In this document: positions 43,118-52,800 of the stretch, piece after piece | Layout of the letters: each line of letters opens with the position of its first letter | How positions within the stretch are numbered: the first letter of the stretch is position 1 | Assembly (NCBI GenBank): GCA_946616535.1 | Contig: CAMOJA010000001.1 | Span: 133,640-197,639, forward strand | Direction: 5' to 3' | Origin: an uncultured Bacteroidales bacterium | GTDB lineage: Bacteria > Bacteroidota > Bacteroidia > Bacteroidales > Paludibacteraceae | DNA: 64,000 nt | Made by a program: the position numbers and the translations under genes | The notes under the pieces: model-generated | The model's input: only the letters and a program-made list of their open reading frames with translations | What the model was told of the DNA's origin: nothing | Database searches by the model: none

Positions 43118-45214
43118 TTAACTGATCTCGCTCCAATTGAAACTCTGTTTTACGCGCAGAATATCCAATTGGTGTTTGTATATCTGATTCATTTGGTCTT
43201 CTAACAGCGGGTCTTTATCCAGTATCTCTTTGGCGGCCTGACGTGCCAACGTTACTATCTGACCATCCGTCGCTAAATTCGCTATATGCAGTTCAAACGG
43301 CGTTCCGGACTGCAGCGTTCCTTGTAAATCACCCGGTCCCCGTAAAGCCAAGTCCGCCTCGGCGATGCGGAAACCATCATTCGTAGCTACCATGATATCC
43401 ATGCGCTTACGGGTTTCTTTACTCAACTCTTGGTCGGTTAGCAGCAAACAATAACTCTGGTCTCCTCCGCGACCTACTCGACCGCGTAACTGGTGCAACT
43501 GACTCAACCCGAACCGCTCCGCATTCTGAATCATCATTACCGTCGCATTCGGCACATTTACACCCACTTCAATCACCGTTGTCGCCACTAATATCTGCGT
43601 CTCGCCGCTTACAAAACGCTGCATCTGCAGGTCTTTGTCTGCGGCCTTCATCTGCCCGTGAACCATCGAGATCTTGTACCCCGGAAAAGCCTCGCATAGC
43701 TCATTAAAGCCGTTCTGCAGATCCATCAGGTCCATCTTCTCGTTCTCTTTAATCAACGGATAGACCACATATACCTGCCTGCCTTCCTGTATCTGCTTGC
43801 GGATGAAGGAATAGACCTGTGCGCGGCGTTGTAGCGAATAGTGAACGGTCTGAATCGGCTTACGTCCCGGCGGTAACTCATCGATGATACTCACCTGCAA
43901 ATCGCCATAAACCGTCATGGCTAACGTACGCGGTATAGGCGTCGCTGTCATCACCAGAATATGCGGCGGTGTTTGATTCTTGCTCCAAAGTTTTGCCCGT
44001 TGTGCTACGCCGAAGCGGTGTTGCTCATCGATGACTACAAACCCCAAGTTCTGCCATTGCACATTATCCTCCAATAGCGCGTGCGTACCTATCAGGATAT
44101 GAATCGTTCCGTTCATCAAACCGTTATGAATCGGCACACGGTTCTTCGCGCTCGTCGAACCTGTCAATAATGCTACATGTACCTTATCGCCCAACGGAGC
44201 CAGGAATTTCTTCAGCGTCTCATAATGCTGGTTCGCCAAGATCTCCGTCGGCGCCATGATACAGGCTTGATACCCGTTGTCTACCGCTAACAGACAGCAT
44301 AACAGCGCCACTAAGGTCTTACCCGAACCCACATCGCCTTGCAGCAAGCGATTCATCTGGTGGCCGCTCTTCAGGTCGTCGTGAATCTCATGAATCACCC
44401 GTTTCTGCGCGCCCGTCAGGTCGAAGGGCAGAGATTTATACAACGCGTGAAAACGACTGCCAACCAGCGGGAAAGTATAACCCGGATTCTGCTCCCTACG
44501 TTTCATCACACGCAGGATCTGCAGCTGGATGTAGAACAGCTCTTCGAATTTCAGCCGCGCACGGGCATTCTGCATCGAGAGCGAGTCCTTCGGGAAATGC
44601 ACATTGATCAGCGCATCCGTCAGACTCATCAACCGATAGCGTTGTAATATATCCGCGCCTATTGTATCAGGAATACCTTGCTTCAGATCCGGCAACAGCT
44701 CCGCGATGATCGAGCGGATGGCTTTGGAGTTGAGACCATGCCGTTTCATGGTCTCCGTCGTGTTGTAGTACGGCTCCAAACCCTGCGTCATCTCCGGAGT
44801 CACTTTGTTCATGGGCGTTAGTTCCGGATGAACGAAGTTATAGATATGATTAAAGCGGGACGGCTTTCCAAAGAGTAAATAGGGCACATTCCGCTGCAAC
44901 TTGACGTACTTGACCCCCTGGAACCAGACTAACTCGCATTGATGCGTGCCGTCGAAGAACGTGGCACTAAGTCGCTGCGCCTTACCGATACCTATCGTAT
45001 GCCATTCCGTCACTTCGCCGACAATTTGAACATATGTATCTTCGTCGTCTAACTCGGCTATCTTATAGAACCGACTTCGGTCGATATACTTGTACGGCGG
45101 ACACTTCACCAGCAACTCGAGTGCGGTGTTCACACTCAGCTCTTTACGAAGAATGTCGGCACGCTTAGCGCCGACATTCTTACAATAGGTTATATCTCTA
45201 TAAGCTAAATCCAT
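43118..45214 (-). CDS. recG: ATP-dependent DNA helicase RecG
   Basis: The 698-residue helicase remodels stalled replication forks and Holliday junctions. An N-terminal wedge/OB domain (VQIVGEVTEWHTIGIGKAQR) precedes the SF2 core: LLQGDVGSGKTLVALLCCLL, APTEILANQHYETL, VVIDEQHRFGVAQRAKL, VMTATPIPRTLAMTVYGDL, TTVIEVGVNVPNATVMMIQN and QLRGRVGRGGDQSYCLLL. The C-terminal ADLALRGPGDLQGTLQSG is the RecG-specific TRG region. It is full length. Confidence 0.97.
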   Translation of the reverse strand: MDLAYRDITYCKNVGAKRADILRKELSVNTALELLVKCPPYKYIDRSRFYKIAELDDEDTYVQIVGEVTEWHTIGIGKAQRLSATFFDGTHQCELVWFQGVKYVKLQRNVPYLLFGKPSRFNHIYNFVHPELTPMNKVTPEMTQGLEPYYNTTETMKRHGLNSKAIRSIIAELLPDLKQGIPDTIGADILQRYRLMSLTDALINVHFPKDSLSMQNARARLKFEELFYIQLQILRVMKRREQNPGYTFPLVGSRFHALYKSLPFDLTGAQKRVIHEIHDDLKSGHQMNRLLQGDVGSGKTLVALLCCLLAVDNGYQACIMAPTEILANQHYETLKKFLAPLGDKVHVALLTGSTSAKNRVPIHNGLMNGTIHILIGTHALLEDNVQWQNLGFVVIDEQHRFGVAQRAKLWSKNQTPPHILVMTATPIPRTLAMTVYGDLQVSIIDELPPGRKPIQTVHYSLQRRAQVYSFIRKQIQEGRQVYVVYPLIKENEKMDLMDLQNGFNELCEAFPGYKISMVHGQMKAADKDLQMQRFVSGETQILVATTVIEVGVNVPNATVMMIQNAERFGLSQLHQLRGRVGRGGDQSYCLLLTDQELSKETRKRMDIMVATNDGFRIAEADLALRGPGDLQGTLQSGTPFELHIANLATDGQIVTLARQAAKEILDKDPLLEDQMNQIYKHQLDILRVKQSFNWSEIS

Positions 45215-45271
45215 GTATCCGCATGGCTTAAACTGTCGCCAAATGGCTTAACGGGTGTCGATCCGATCGAC

Positions 45272-45949
45272 TTATTGCAACTTGAAGTTAACCGGCACAG
45301 TGTATTTTACACGAACGGCTTTACCACGCTGCTTACCCGGTTTCCATTTCGGCATCGACTTAATGACGCGAACGGCCTCTTTATCCAGCGAAGGATCACC
45401 TCCCGAACGAACAACCTCTACATCCACGATCGAACCGTCTTTGTTAACCACGAACTGGCAGATTACACGACCTTGGATACCGTTCTCTTGTGCGATAACC
45501 GGATACTTCACGTTCTCGCTCAGGTATTTGAACAGCGCTTGCTGACCACCCGGGAACTCAGGCATCGACTCTACGACTACGAAGACAACCTCTTCTTCCT
45601 CTTCCTCAACCGGAGCCTCAACCGGAGCAGCGATAACCACTTCTTGCTCGGTCTCCTCAGTGTTCACCTCAATAGACTCAGTCTCGACGTTATCTTCTAC
45701 CACGTTCAGCACTTCCACTTCCTGAACTGCAGGAGGGGGAGGTGGGGGAGTAGTCTCTTGACTCGTCTGTTGAATCTCTACTTCTTCCTCAAAGAGGAAC
45801 TCTGTGTCGGTCACTTCATACTTAGTCACCTCTTTCTCAGTCCACTCAAGCGCCACATAAACGAGGCTGAGCACAAAGACCAAACCCATCAGTACATAGA
45901 CGAGTTTGTCCTTCTCCAAACTGGCTTTTTCAGATTTCTTAACTTGCAT
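45272..45949 (-). CDS. tonB: Energy transducer TonB
   Basis: The 225-residue protein has a cytoplasmic basic start, one transmembrane helix (LVYVLMGLVFVLSLVYVALE), an acidic periplasmic region with a six-proline run and many E/V repeats (about residues 60-125), and the TonB C-terminal domain: EFPGGQQALFKYLSENVKYP, GRVICQFVVNKDGSIVDVEV and SMPKWKPGKQRGKAVRVKYT. It passes proton-motive energy to receptors such as the thiamin-type one at 20273. The proline run may need EF-P. Confidence 0.93.
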   Translation of the reverse strand: MQVKKSEKASLEKDKLVYVLMGLVFVLSLVYVALEWTEKEVTKYEVTDTEFLFEEEVEIQQTSQETTPPPPPPAVQEVEVLNVVEDNVETESIEVNTEETEQEVVIAAPVEAPVEEEEEEVVFVVVESMPEFPGGQQALFKYLSENVKYPVIAQENGIQGRVICQFVVNKDGSIVDVEVVRSGGDPSLDKEAVRVIKSMPKWKPGKQRGKAVRVKYTVPVNFKLQ

Positions 45950-45988
45950 ATGCTGTGTTTTTTAGGTCGTAATTAGTAAAACTGGCTG

Positions 45989-46020
45989 CAAAGGTACAAC
46001 ATTTTTTTTATTTATGCAAA
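45989..46020 (-). promoter_or_regulatory. tonB promoter
   Basis: On the minus strand -33 TTTG (46020-46017), 20 nt, then -7 TACCTTTG (45996-45989). Confidence 0.78.
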
Positions 46021-46785
46021 TAAAATGTAAAAAATTTGCCATAAATACCATAAAATCGCACGATACCAACGAAAATGGAAGTGCCCGTTGTATTTTTTAT
46101 CGAGCCAATGCCATATCCTGATTCGTTCTTTTTTGTAACGTATTTGTGCTCCGACGGACGATGGACGTGATACGGAAATATGCTCTCGCCAGACCGCCGT
46201 CGCTATAGGCAGATAACCGAATTGCGTATGCTGCGAGAAGATGCCGTAAAGTGGATAGTCCAATACCGGAAATCCTTGTTGCTCGATCTCCGCCAGGTCC
46301 GCTTCGTGTAGCAAAGACGCACGGAAAAGCACGGTACTGTTGGTCTGTCTTGCACCCGAACGGTCGTAGCACTGACTCATGTCTCCGGTAGGTATCGTCT
46401 CATCTCCTTGACCTTCGGCTGCTGTATGCACGAACCCTACTTCCGGGTGCTCGCGCAGATAATCCACTTGCCGCTGCAACTTCTTCTCGTCCGTCCAGTA
46501 GTCATCTCCATCCAGCATCGCGATATAATCACATCCTTCTTTTAGAATCCGCCGATAGAGATCAATCGTATTGCTTACCAACCCCAAGTTCTTCTCCCGC
46601 CGCACATAGACGATGCGCTCGTCTTGAGCAACGTACTGCTCGCATACAGCCCGCGTCCCGTCCGTCGAAGCGTCGTCGCCGATATAAACCCGTATGGGTT
46701 CATCGCATACCTGGCGCAACGCACTCTCTATCGCTTGTGCAATATAGGCCTCGTGATTATATGTCGCGATGCAAACAGCTATCAT
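46012..46785 (-). CDS. Family 2 glycosyltransferase
   Basis: The 257-residue GT-A enzyme begins MIAVCIATYNHEAYIAQAIE and has IGDDASTDGTRAVCEQY and the DXD-containing IAMLDGDDYWTDEKKLQRQV. The C-terminus is basic and hydrophobic (WYRAILWYLWQIFYILFA), perhaps membrane-associated. It probably adds one sugar to a surface glycan; the acceptor is unknown. The start overlaps the upstream GT4 gene by 29 bp, indicating an operon. Confidence 0.88.
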   Translation of the reverse strand: MIAVCIATYNHEAYIAQAIESALRQVCDEPIRVYIGDDASTDGTRAVCEQYVAQDERIVYVRREKNLGLVSNTIDLYRRILKEGCDYIAMLDGDDYWTDEKKLQRQVDYLREHPEVGFVHTAAEGQGDETIPTGDMSQCYDRSGARQTNSTVLFRASLLHEADLAEIEQQGFPVLDYPLYGIFSQHTQFGYLPIATAVWREHISVSRPSSVGAQIRYKKERIRIWHWLDKKYNGHFHFRWYRAILWYLWQIFYILFA

Positions 46786-47824
46786 AACTCTTTTTCAATT
46801 TTTTTCCGATGAAATCGGCAGAAAAACGCTCTTCAGACTTTTTACTTTCGACTTTTAACTTTTGACTTTTAACTCTCACCTCTTGACCCCACAATATCGT
46901 CTCCATGAACTCTGCCATCCTTCCGGGTTTGTTCTGTGCGATCTCTTGCGGTACGATCAGATTCGCTACATTTTCTGCGATGCCAACCGGTGTACTCAGG
47001 ATCGGTAAGCCTGCTGCAGCAGCTTCGGCCAATACCACTCCATAGGTCTCGTATCGACTGCTCAGCACCAACGCATCGGCCTCATGCATCCGTTCGGCCA
47101 CTTCGCTCGGCGTCAACTCACCTGTCCATTCCAGCAATCCTTCTGGTATGTCTAACGTGTCTGCAAACGCACGAACGTCCGTATAATCCACACCCGTTCC
47201 GACCAGCACCAGTTTCCAGTCTTGCCGTTTCTCGCTCAGCATCTTCGCGGCCCGCAACAATCCCTTCACATTCTTCGCCCGTTCGTCAAAACAACTCACA
47301 TGTAGCAGTGTCTTTTTACTTTCTACTTTTGTCTTTTTACTTTCTACTTTTTCGAAGAAAAACCCATCCACCACATTATCAATCAGTCCCCATTGCTGCG
47401 CCCGGATGCCACAGTCCTGCATGGCCTGTTGCAACCGCTGACTCACGCAAAGCACCTGTTCCGCTTGCGCGGCGATGCGGCGATAGAGTCGTTTCTTGAT
47501 TGCCGACAGCCGCTTAAACATCCCGTTCTCCGGCAGATAACCACTCCAGTGCTCTACGATCACATACGGAATCCCATAGCGTTTCTTCAACCATAGAGCC
47601 AACAGGCCCTGCTTCTGAATCACATTCAGCTGCACCACATCCGGTATCCATCCTTCGCGCCGCAAGGCCTTCCATTGCCGTCCCGTCTCGCGCCATGACT
47701 CAGCGAAGATCACGCGTACCTCTACCCCTTGTGCACGAACGGCCTCCACGTGCTTGCGCACGAAGAGACCGGACATCTCATCCTTCTTTGAAGGATACCA
47801 CGGTGTGAGAAAGAGGACTTTCAA
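46757..47824 (-). CDS. Family 4 glycosyltransferase with repeat-encoded segments
   Basis: The 355-residue GT-B enzyme starts MKVLFLTPWYPSKKDEMSGL from a TTG codon at the edge of a heptamer array. The C-terminal donor site is present (HEADALVLSSRYETYGVVLAEA, GLPILSTPVG). Two heptamer arrays are translated: residues about 159-171 (VESKKTKVESKKT, between the domains) and about 318-335 (RVKSQKLKVESKKSEE, near the C-terminus). It likely cooperates with the GT2 in glycan assembly. Confidence 0.87.
   Translation of the reverse strand: MKVLFLTPWYPSKKDEMSGLFVRKHVEAVRAQGVEVRVIFAESWRETGRQWKALRREGWIPDVVQLNVIQKQGLLALWLKKRYGIPYVIVEHWSGYLPENGMFKRLSAIKKRLYRRIAAQAEQVLCVSQRLQQAMQDCGIRAQQWGLIDNVVDGFFFEKVESKKTKVESKKTLLHVSCFDERAKNVKGLLRAAKMLSEKRQDWKLVLVGTGVDYTDVRAFADTLDIPEGLLEWTGELTPSEVAERMHEADALVLSSRYETYGVVLAEAAAAGLPILSTPVGIAENVANLIVPQEIAQNKPGRMAEFMETILWGQEVRVKSQKLKVESKKSEERFSADFIGKKLKKSYDSCLHRDI
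46838..46883. repeat. Heptamer array in GT4 gene (C-terminal)
   Basis: CTTTTTA, CTTTCGA, CTTTTAA, CTTTTGA and CTTTTAA units are translated as a K/S/E-rich stretch. Confidence 0.88.
47312..47354. repeat. Heptamer array in GT4 gene (interdomain)
   Basis: CTTTTTA, CTTTCTA and CTTTTGT units are translated as VESKKTKVESKKT. Confidence 0.85.
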
Positions 47825-47852
47825 TTTACAATTTATAATTTACAATTCACAA
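47821..47852. repeat. Heptamer array at the GT4 start codon
   Basis: AATTTAC, AATTTAT, AATTTAC and AATTCAC units run up to and include the TTG start of the GT4 gene. Confidence 0.85.
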
Positions 47853-47929
47853 GGCATCCTGGCAAGTTTTGTATAAAACTTAAAGAACCGTACGAATCTT
47901 AGAATTTTGTACTAAACATAAATAGCCCG

Positions 47930-47960
47930 TTGTACATTGTTCATTGTACATTGTTAATTA
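47930..47960. repeat. ATTGTAC/ATTGTTC heptamer array
   Basis: Four units lie at the 3' end of the FemAB/GNAT-like gene and touch its stop codon. Confidence 0.82.
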
Positions 47961-48917
47961 TCTATATTTCCACTCGCGTAACTTCTGAATCCAGATCGCG
48001 AGGCGGAAGAGCGGTTTATAGTATTTCTCTACGGCGAAATAGGTAACAGGTGTGGAACCGAACTGCTTGTAGTGGTTTGCTATGCCGCGTTCCATCGAGC
48101 CTTCGAAATCAAAATGCACATGTTTCTCGCGTGCCAGTTTCATCGCCTCGAGAACTAACAGCGAAGAAGCTCCCGAGTCCTTGAACGCCGCATCGTACGT
48201 CGGAATCAGATAGTACATATACCGACTGTCCCATACCAGGAACGCCGCGGCATACGGTTGTCCATCCGCATTATGAATAGAGATGATCTCGCATTGCTTG
48301 AGTCGTCTCGCTTTGCGCTCTAATACTATAAGGAACTCGCGCGTGTAACTGCATTGACGTTTGCGACTCTCCAAACAGCGTTCATGGAAACGATAGAACT
48401 CCTCGATATCCATCTTCCGCTCTGCGTGCAGACTCAGCGCTTTCTGTAACTGACGACGTTTATTCTTGCTAAACGAAGCAATGAGGGCATCCAGGTCGCT
48501 CAGGTCCTCTACGCGATAAGTGATACGTTCTTTGGCCTTGAAACCCAGGGCCTTCAGCGCATCTACGCATAGGCTACCCGGGATATACTGCTGGTAGTAA
48601 TACGCCAGGTGCATGCCATCCAACTGCTCTTTAATCTGGCGGCATACCTCCGCTACTTTCCATCGGTCTCCTGTCACTTCCGGAGTTACCCATATACCGC
48701 CTGACTGCGAGAGAACAGGCATCACGATATACTTGTACCATAACCGCTTTCGCAGCAGATAGGGCATCATACCGAGGATGTTCTTGTTCTCATCTTCGGC
48801 GAGCAGCACGTTCCATTCTTTGCCTGCACATACGGCATCAAGCCACCAAGGCTGCATCGAGATCGGCAGAAACTCCTGTGTGGCTGCCCATTCTATGTAA
48901 CGTTCTTTGTTGGTCAT
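47958..48917 (-). CDS. FemAB/GNAT-like acyltransferase
   Basis: This 319-residue protein has two GNAT-type halves. The C-terminal half (AAAFLVWDSRYMYYLIPTYD, SSLLVLEAMKLAREKHVHFD, FEGSMERGIANHYKQFGSTP) matches the PF13480-type acetyltransferase/FemAB-like proteins that act in cell-wall or surface glycan modification. The acyl donor and substrate are unknown. It overlaps ssb by 4 bp (ATGA) and lies upstream of the two glycosyltransferase genes on the same strand. Confidence 0.78.
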   Translation of the reverse strand: MTNKERYIEWAATQEFLPISMQPWWLDAVCAGKEWNVLLAEDENKNILGMMPYLLRKRLWYKYIVMPVLSQSGGIWVTPEVTGDRWKVAEVCRQIKEQLDGMHLAYYYQQYIPGSLCVDALKALGFKAKERITYRVEDLSDLDALIASFSKNKRRQLQKALSLHAERKMDIEEFYRFHERCLESRKRQCSYTREFLIVLERKARRLKQCEIISIHNADGQPYAAAFLVWDSRYMYYLIPTYDAAFKDSGASSLLVLEAMKLAREKHVHFDFEGSMERGIANHYKQFGSTPVTYFAVEKYYKPLFRLAIWIQKLREWKYR

Positions 48918-49381
48918 CTGAATAATCCGTTGAAAAATCCGCTGCCTGCTTCGGGTGTCTGTTCTTGGGGTTCCTGAATAGGTTCTTCCGCGCGCACCTC
49001 GTCATTGAGGGGGGCGGTGTTCAGTCCGTCGTTGCGCTTGTATTGCTCCGGACGATAGAGAATCTGGATGTTTTCTGCGATCACTTCCGTCTTGCGTCGA
49101 ATCTGACCGTCTTTCTCCCATGCGCGGGTTTTTAGTTTGCCCTCTACATACACTTTCATACTCTTGCGAAGATTCTGCTGCGCCCATTCCGCTAAGTTAC
49201 GCCATAGAACTACGGAATGCCATTCCGTCACATCCGGCACTTGCGTTCCGTTCTGCATCGTGTAACCACGCTCCGTGGTCGCTAAATTAAAGGTGGCAAT
49301 TGCTACGCCTCTGTCCAAGTAACGTACTTCAGGGTCTGCGCCTACGTTACCAATCAAAATCACTTTGTTTACGCTTGACAT
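48914..49381 (-). CDS. ssb: Single-stranded DNA-binding protein
   Basis: The 155-residue protein has the OB fold of SSB: VNKVILIGNVGADPEVRYLD, VAIATFNLATTERGYT, TEWHSVVLWRNLAEWAQQNL and MKVYVEGKLKTRAWEKDGQI. The linker is Q/E/P-rich. The C-terminus is SGFFNGLFR, without the acidic DDLPF-like tip that recruits partner proteins in typical SSBs, so this may be a second, specialised copy. It precedes the FemAB/GNAT-like gene. Confidence 0.92.
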   Translation of the reverse strand: MSSVNKVILIGNVGADPEVRYLDRGVAIATFNLATTERGYTMQNGTQVPDVTEWHSVVLWRNLAEWAQQNLRKSMKVYVEGKLKTRAWEKDGQIRRKTEVIAENIQILYRPEQYKRNDGLNTAPLNDEVRAEEPIQEPQEQTPEAGSGFFNGLFR

Positions 49382-49438
49382 AAGATTAAATGAATTGTTT
49401 GTTGTTAGTAATGCGTTCGTTCAAAAATTTTTGCGCTG

Positions 49439-49470
49439 CAAAAATAGTAAAAAAAAATGACGTGTGCAAA
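49439..49470 (-). promoter_or_regulatory. ssb promoter nested in a terminator
   Basis: On the minus strand -33 TTTG (49470-49467) lies in the loop of the terminator hairpin at 49451-49487. After 20 nt comes -7 TATTTTTG (49446-49439). Confidence 0.65.
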
Positions 49471-49488
49471 TTTCACGTCATTTTTTTT
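49451..49488 (-). terminator. Terminator after giant/small operon 2
   Basis: Stem AAAAAAATGACGTG / CACGTCATTTTTTT with loop TGCAAATTT; on the minus strand a run of Ts follows. Confidence 0.88.
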
Positions 49489-49491
49489 CTA

Positions 49492-49875
49492 TTAACTTGC
49501 TATTCTGCGCTTATAAACGATAAAAAGCAATGCGAATAGCAGTAGTATCAGCGGCTCGCCTACCGGTGTTTCCGGTAATACGCCTACTGGATCATCATCA
49601 TCACCCGGGTCGTTCCACGAATCTCTCCGGATGCCTCCATGTCCTGCGCCCGGCGCATAGCATGGACCGGAGTGGTAAGAGGTCGAACCCACCACAGGCG
49701 CGATGGACGAAGTGGAGTAGAACTCATAACTCGGATAGTTATCTTGGCTCAGCGTAACTGTCGTTTGCCATGCCGAAGGTTGGCTGGCCAGCGAAACTGC
49801 ATGGACAGAGGGGATGCTGCATAGCATCCAGATGGCCATCAGCCAAAGGATTATATTTTTTCTATGCTGCATCAT
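49492..49875 (-). CDS. Small partner of giant protein 2, PVGE-TM-basic C-terminus
   Basis: The 127-residue protein has a signal peptide (WLMAIWMLCSIPSVHA), a Ser/Thr/Tyr-rich middle with GPCYAPGAGHGG, an acidic DPGDDDDP segment and a C-terminus PVGEPLILLLFALLFIVYKR followed by RIAS. It shares the CYxP motif, the PVGE-hydrophobic-basic end, the size and the ATGA overlap with its giant gene with the protein encoded at 19699-20121; elsewhere the two have diverged. The operon ends in a strong terminator 5 bp downstream. The function is unknown. Confidence 0.75.
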   Translation of the reverse strand: MMQHRKNIILWLMAIWMLCSIPSVHAVSLASQPSAWQTTVTLSQDNYPSYEFYSTSSIAPVVGSTSYHSGPCYAPGAGHGGIRRDSWNDPGDDDDPVGVLPETPVGEPLILLLFALLFIVYKRRIAS

Positions 49876-52800
49876 TTTATTTTCTGTCCTAAAATTGTAT
49901 ATACTTGTCCGTTGACGAGGATATATACATGATCATCTTTAATAAACTTCACGGCTTTCTCTCCTTCCGTCTCGATCCACTCGAAGCCCGTAACGATCGG
50001 CTCATCCGTACCGCTCTGCGGGGTGAAGCCGCGACGACGGATGTAATAGCGTACCTCATGACTCTGCTCCGGAGTCTGGATATCGATATAGATACCATCG
50101 GCTATCGTCTGCTCGCTCTCCGTTACTGCGTCATACAGCACCAAATCCTCATCGATCTTATTTACCCCCGTGAACCACAAGCGCGTAACCGGGTCAAACG
50201 GCAGGTTGCTCATGTAGAACGACAGCGGTATATTCACGATCGAGTCGCGCAGATCGATACACAGTCCGTTCTCGCCTTCCGCCGCATAGAGGTTAAACGG
50301 CGTGGCAGGAGTGGAATTATTGGTGTATTTCTCGATATTGAGTGTCATCAGTAACGCATCCTCTCCTTCGTACACGGCGTCGTGATAACCCTGACCGATC
50401 AGCAGTCGGCTCAGGCAGCGCGGCGAAACGGTGTTGGTAGCCGTTACGGTCATGATACCCTCCGGGTATTTCCTCGGAGTACGTCTGGGTGCAGAACTCG
50501 GATCCGCAACTGGCGAAACAACTACGCGGCTCGTATTGACCCTAACTTCCAGCGACGTCGAAGCTGCGGCTGTCGTGGTCACCAGAATCGCATGCATAGG
50601 CGGCAGGTAGCGCTTCTGCTCTGTGATCACGTTCTCCGTCTTCAATGCACTCGCCTTCGATACCGTGGTATATTCATTGTTTGTCGCCATATAACCGAAC
50701 TCGTTCACGAGGCCGTTGTCGGCAATAAAGCCCCAGATATCGATATAACCCATCGTCGGGTTACCGAAGACGAACTTCTGCGAACTGGCATCTTTGCTAA
50801 GCAGATAGCTCTGCACAACCCCATCCGGATGGAAGGCTAACTCTCCCGCATGACCGCCTTGCGCTTCTGCGTTCGTCTCGCGCAACGCTTGCAGGTTTTG
50901 CTCGTATTGTCCATCCTGCCGCTCGCCGGACTTGTTGTAATAGTAGTATATGTCGTCCTCTTTCGGCAAACGAACGGCCGCCGGACTTCCCGATGCGGTG
51001 CGGCTATATACGGCCCAGCCTTGAGCAGGTGGTAACGACAGCGTAAGTCCATTCGCTACTTTCGACCACGAACCGTCGGTCGTGCGGCTCTCACTCGGGA
51101 TGCCTTCCGACGTGTTACCTACGTGTTCTGTATTCTTGCTGTACAGCGAGAGCCAGAAGGAAGCATTGCCTGTTGTGTTGTTTCGGCCGTTGGCATCGAA
51201 GGAACCTACCTCCCATAGTGAGGTCTCCTTGTAGAGGTCGGCGTTGGACATATAGAGGTCGCCGCTGATCATACCCTTCACTGGAGCGGAGCGGAAGGCC
51301 CACTCGTTCTGCGGAAGAGGCATATCGACGATAGCATGGTTATACTCCATTCGTTGCTGCTGACCCATTGCAGCGCCCGGCAGGAAGCGGATATAGTCGC
51401 ATGTGTTGTACTCGAAGCCTACCTGTTTAACCGAGTCATAGGATGCTTTGTTGCTCAGGTCCGGCAATTCCGGATATTGTCTGCCATCGGTCATAGCAGG
51501 AATGAGAATAGCCGTCGTATTGAGCGGCGCAAAGCGCGCGTTGACATGAATCGGGTTGTTATTCTCGTCGATGCCGATCCAGTTGCCCGGTTTGTTCCAT
51601 TCGTCGCTCTCCGTATCTTGCGGATCCCAACGCAGGTAATTCGGAACAACGGATACCGTGAACGGAATCGTTCCTACTTCGCAACCTCCGACTAAAGTAT
51701 CCAGACCCAGAATGGTTTGCATCATAATACCGTAGGTGTAGCTATAGCCCGGCTTCATCTTATAGTTACTGCTGCTTGACGGACGAAGCGTGATCGTACT
51801 TCCTTTCGTGTAATATTCTCCCGTCGGGTAGAGCGTATCGGGTTCATACGCCAATTTATGAATACCCTCGCGGAAGTTCGGATCATCGGTCGAGCGCAAC
51901 TCTATCGTCTTGATGCCCACGAGCTCCATGATAGAGTCCACTTTGAGCGTGATCTCCTGGTTGGCTTTGTTCACATTCGCCAGTACGACTACCGGATGAT
52001 TCATTTCGCTCGCACCGCGGTTCAAGCCGCCGACGATAAGCGGGGTCTTTGCCGATTCCGGATTCGGTTTGAGTTTAATCAATATAGGCAGCGGACATAC
52101 CTCCACGCTCGCGCTATGCAGCGCATCCGAACCCGTACCTAATATCGGGAAGATAACGTATTGGATCGAATCGCCCGAATAAACTGTAGCGGTCATAGTC
52201 GGTTGATAGAGCGTCAGGAATCCTTTGTTTACCAGATTGGTAAGCATCGTATACGGATCCAAAGAGGGATCGGATAGGGTCACGCGCTCTTGCTCTTGGA
52301 TACGTATCATCTCGTTGCGGTTGACTGCGGCCAGGTTCTTCGCAAACTGGTTCGCGTTGGTCGTTCCCTTCGGCTCGCAACGCAAGATATCCTTCACTAC
52401 CTTCACGATATCTTTGTACTTGTACCCGTAGCGTTCTACACTCTTGTCCTCTGCCGTATCGCCGTAGAGCAACCAGTCGTTAACGCATGAGCCGTTCAGG
52501 TTGATAGGCGCGGAGTTATCGAGGTATAGCGAACCCTTCACGTGCAGACCGATATCATAGGTCGAGTTGGCGCAAAGATCGGTCTGTTCCATATCCGGCA
52601 CCTCCTCGCCGTTGAGTTCGAGTACCATCATGTTACTTACCTTCAGGTGACTCGTCAAGCCGCACATACTGTTCAGCATGTCTTTGTACTCGGCGGACAT
52701 ATGTACCGTGAACGTATCCTTCGGATTCAGATAAGCGCTATGTACAACATATTTCACAGGACGGATAACACCCTCGAGAATCTCGTAGATATAGCCTTCT

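Noticed and set aside
45275..45976. 233-codon plus-strand frame over tonB
   Set aside because: Antisense shadow of tonB, covering the complement of its promoter and repeats.
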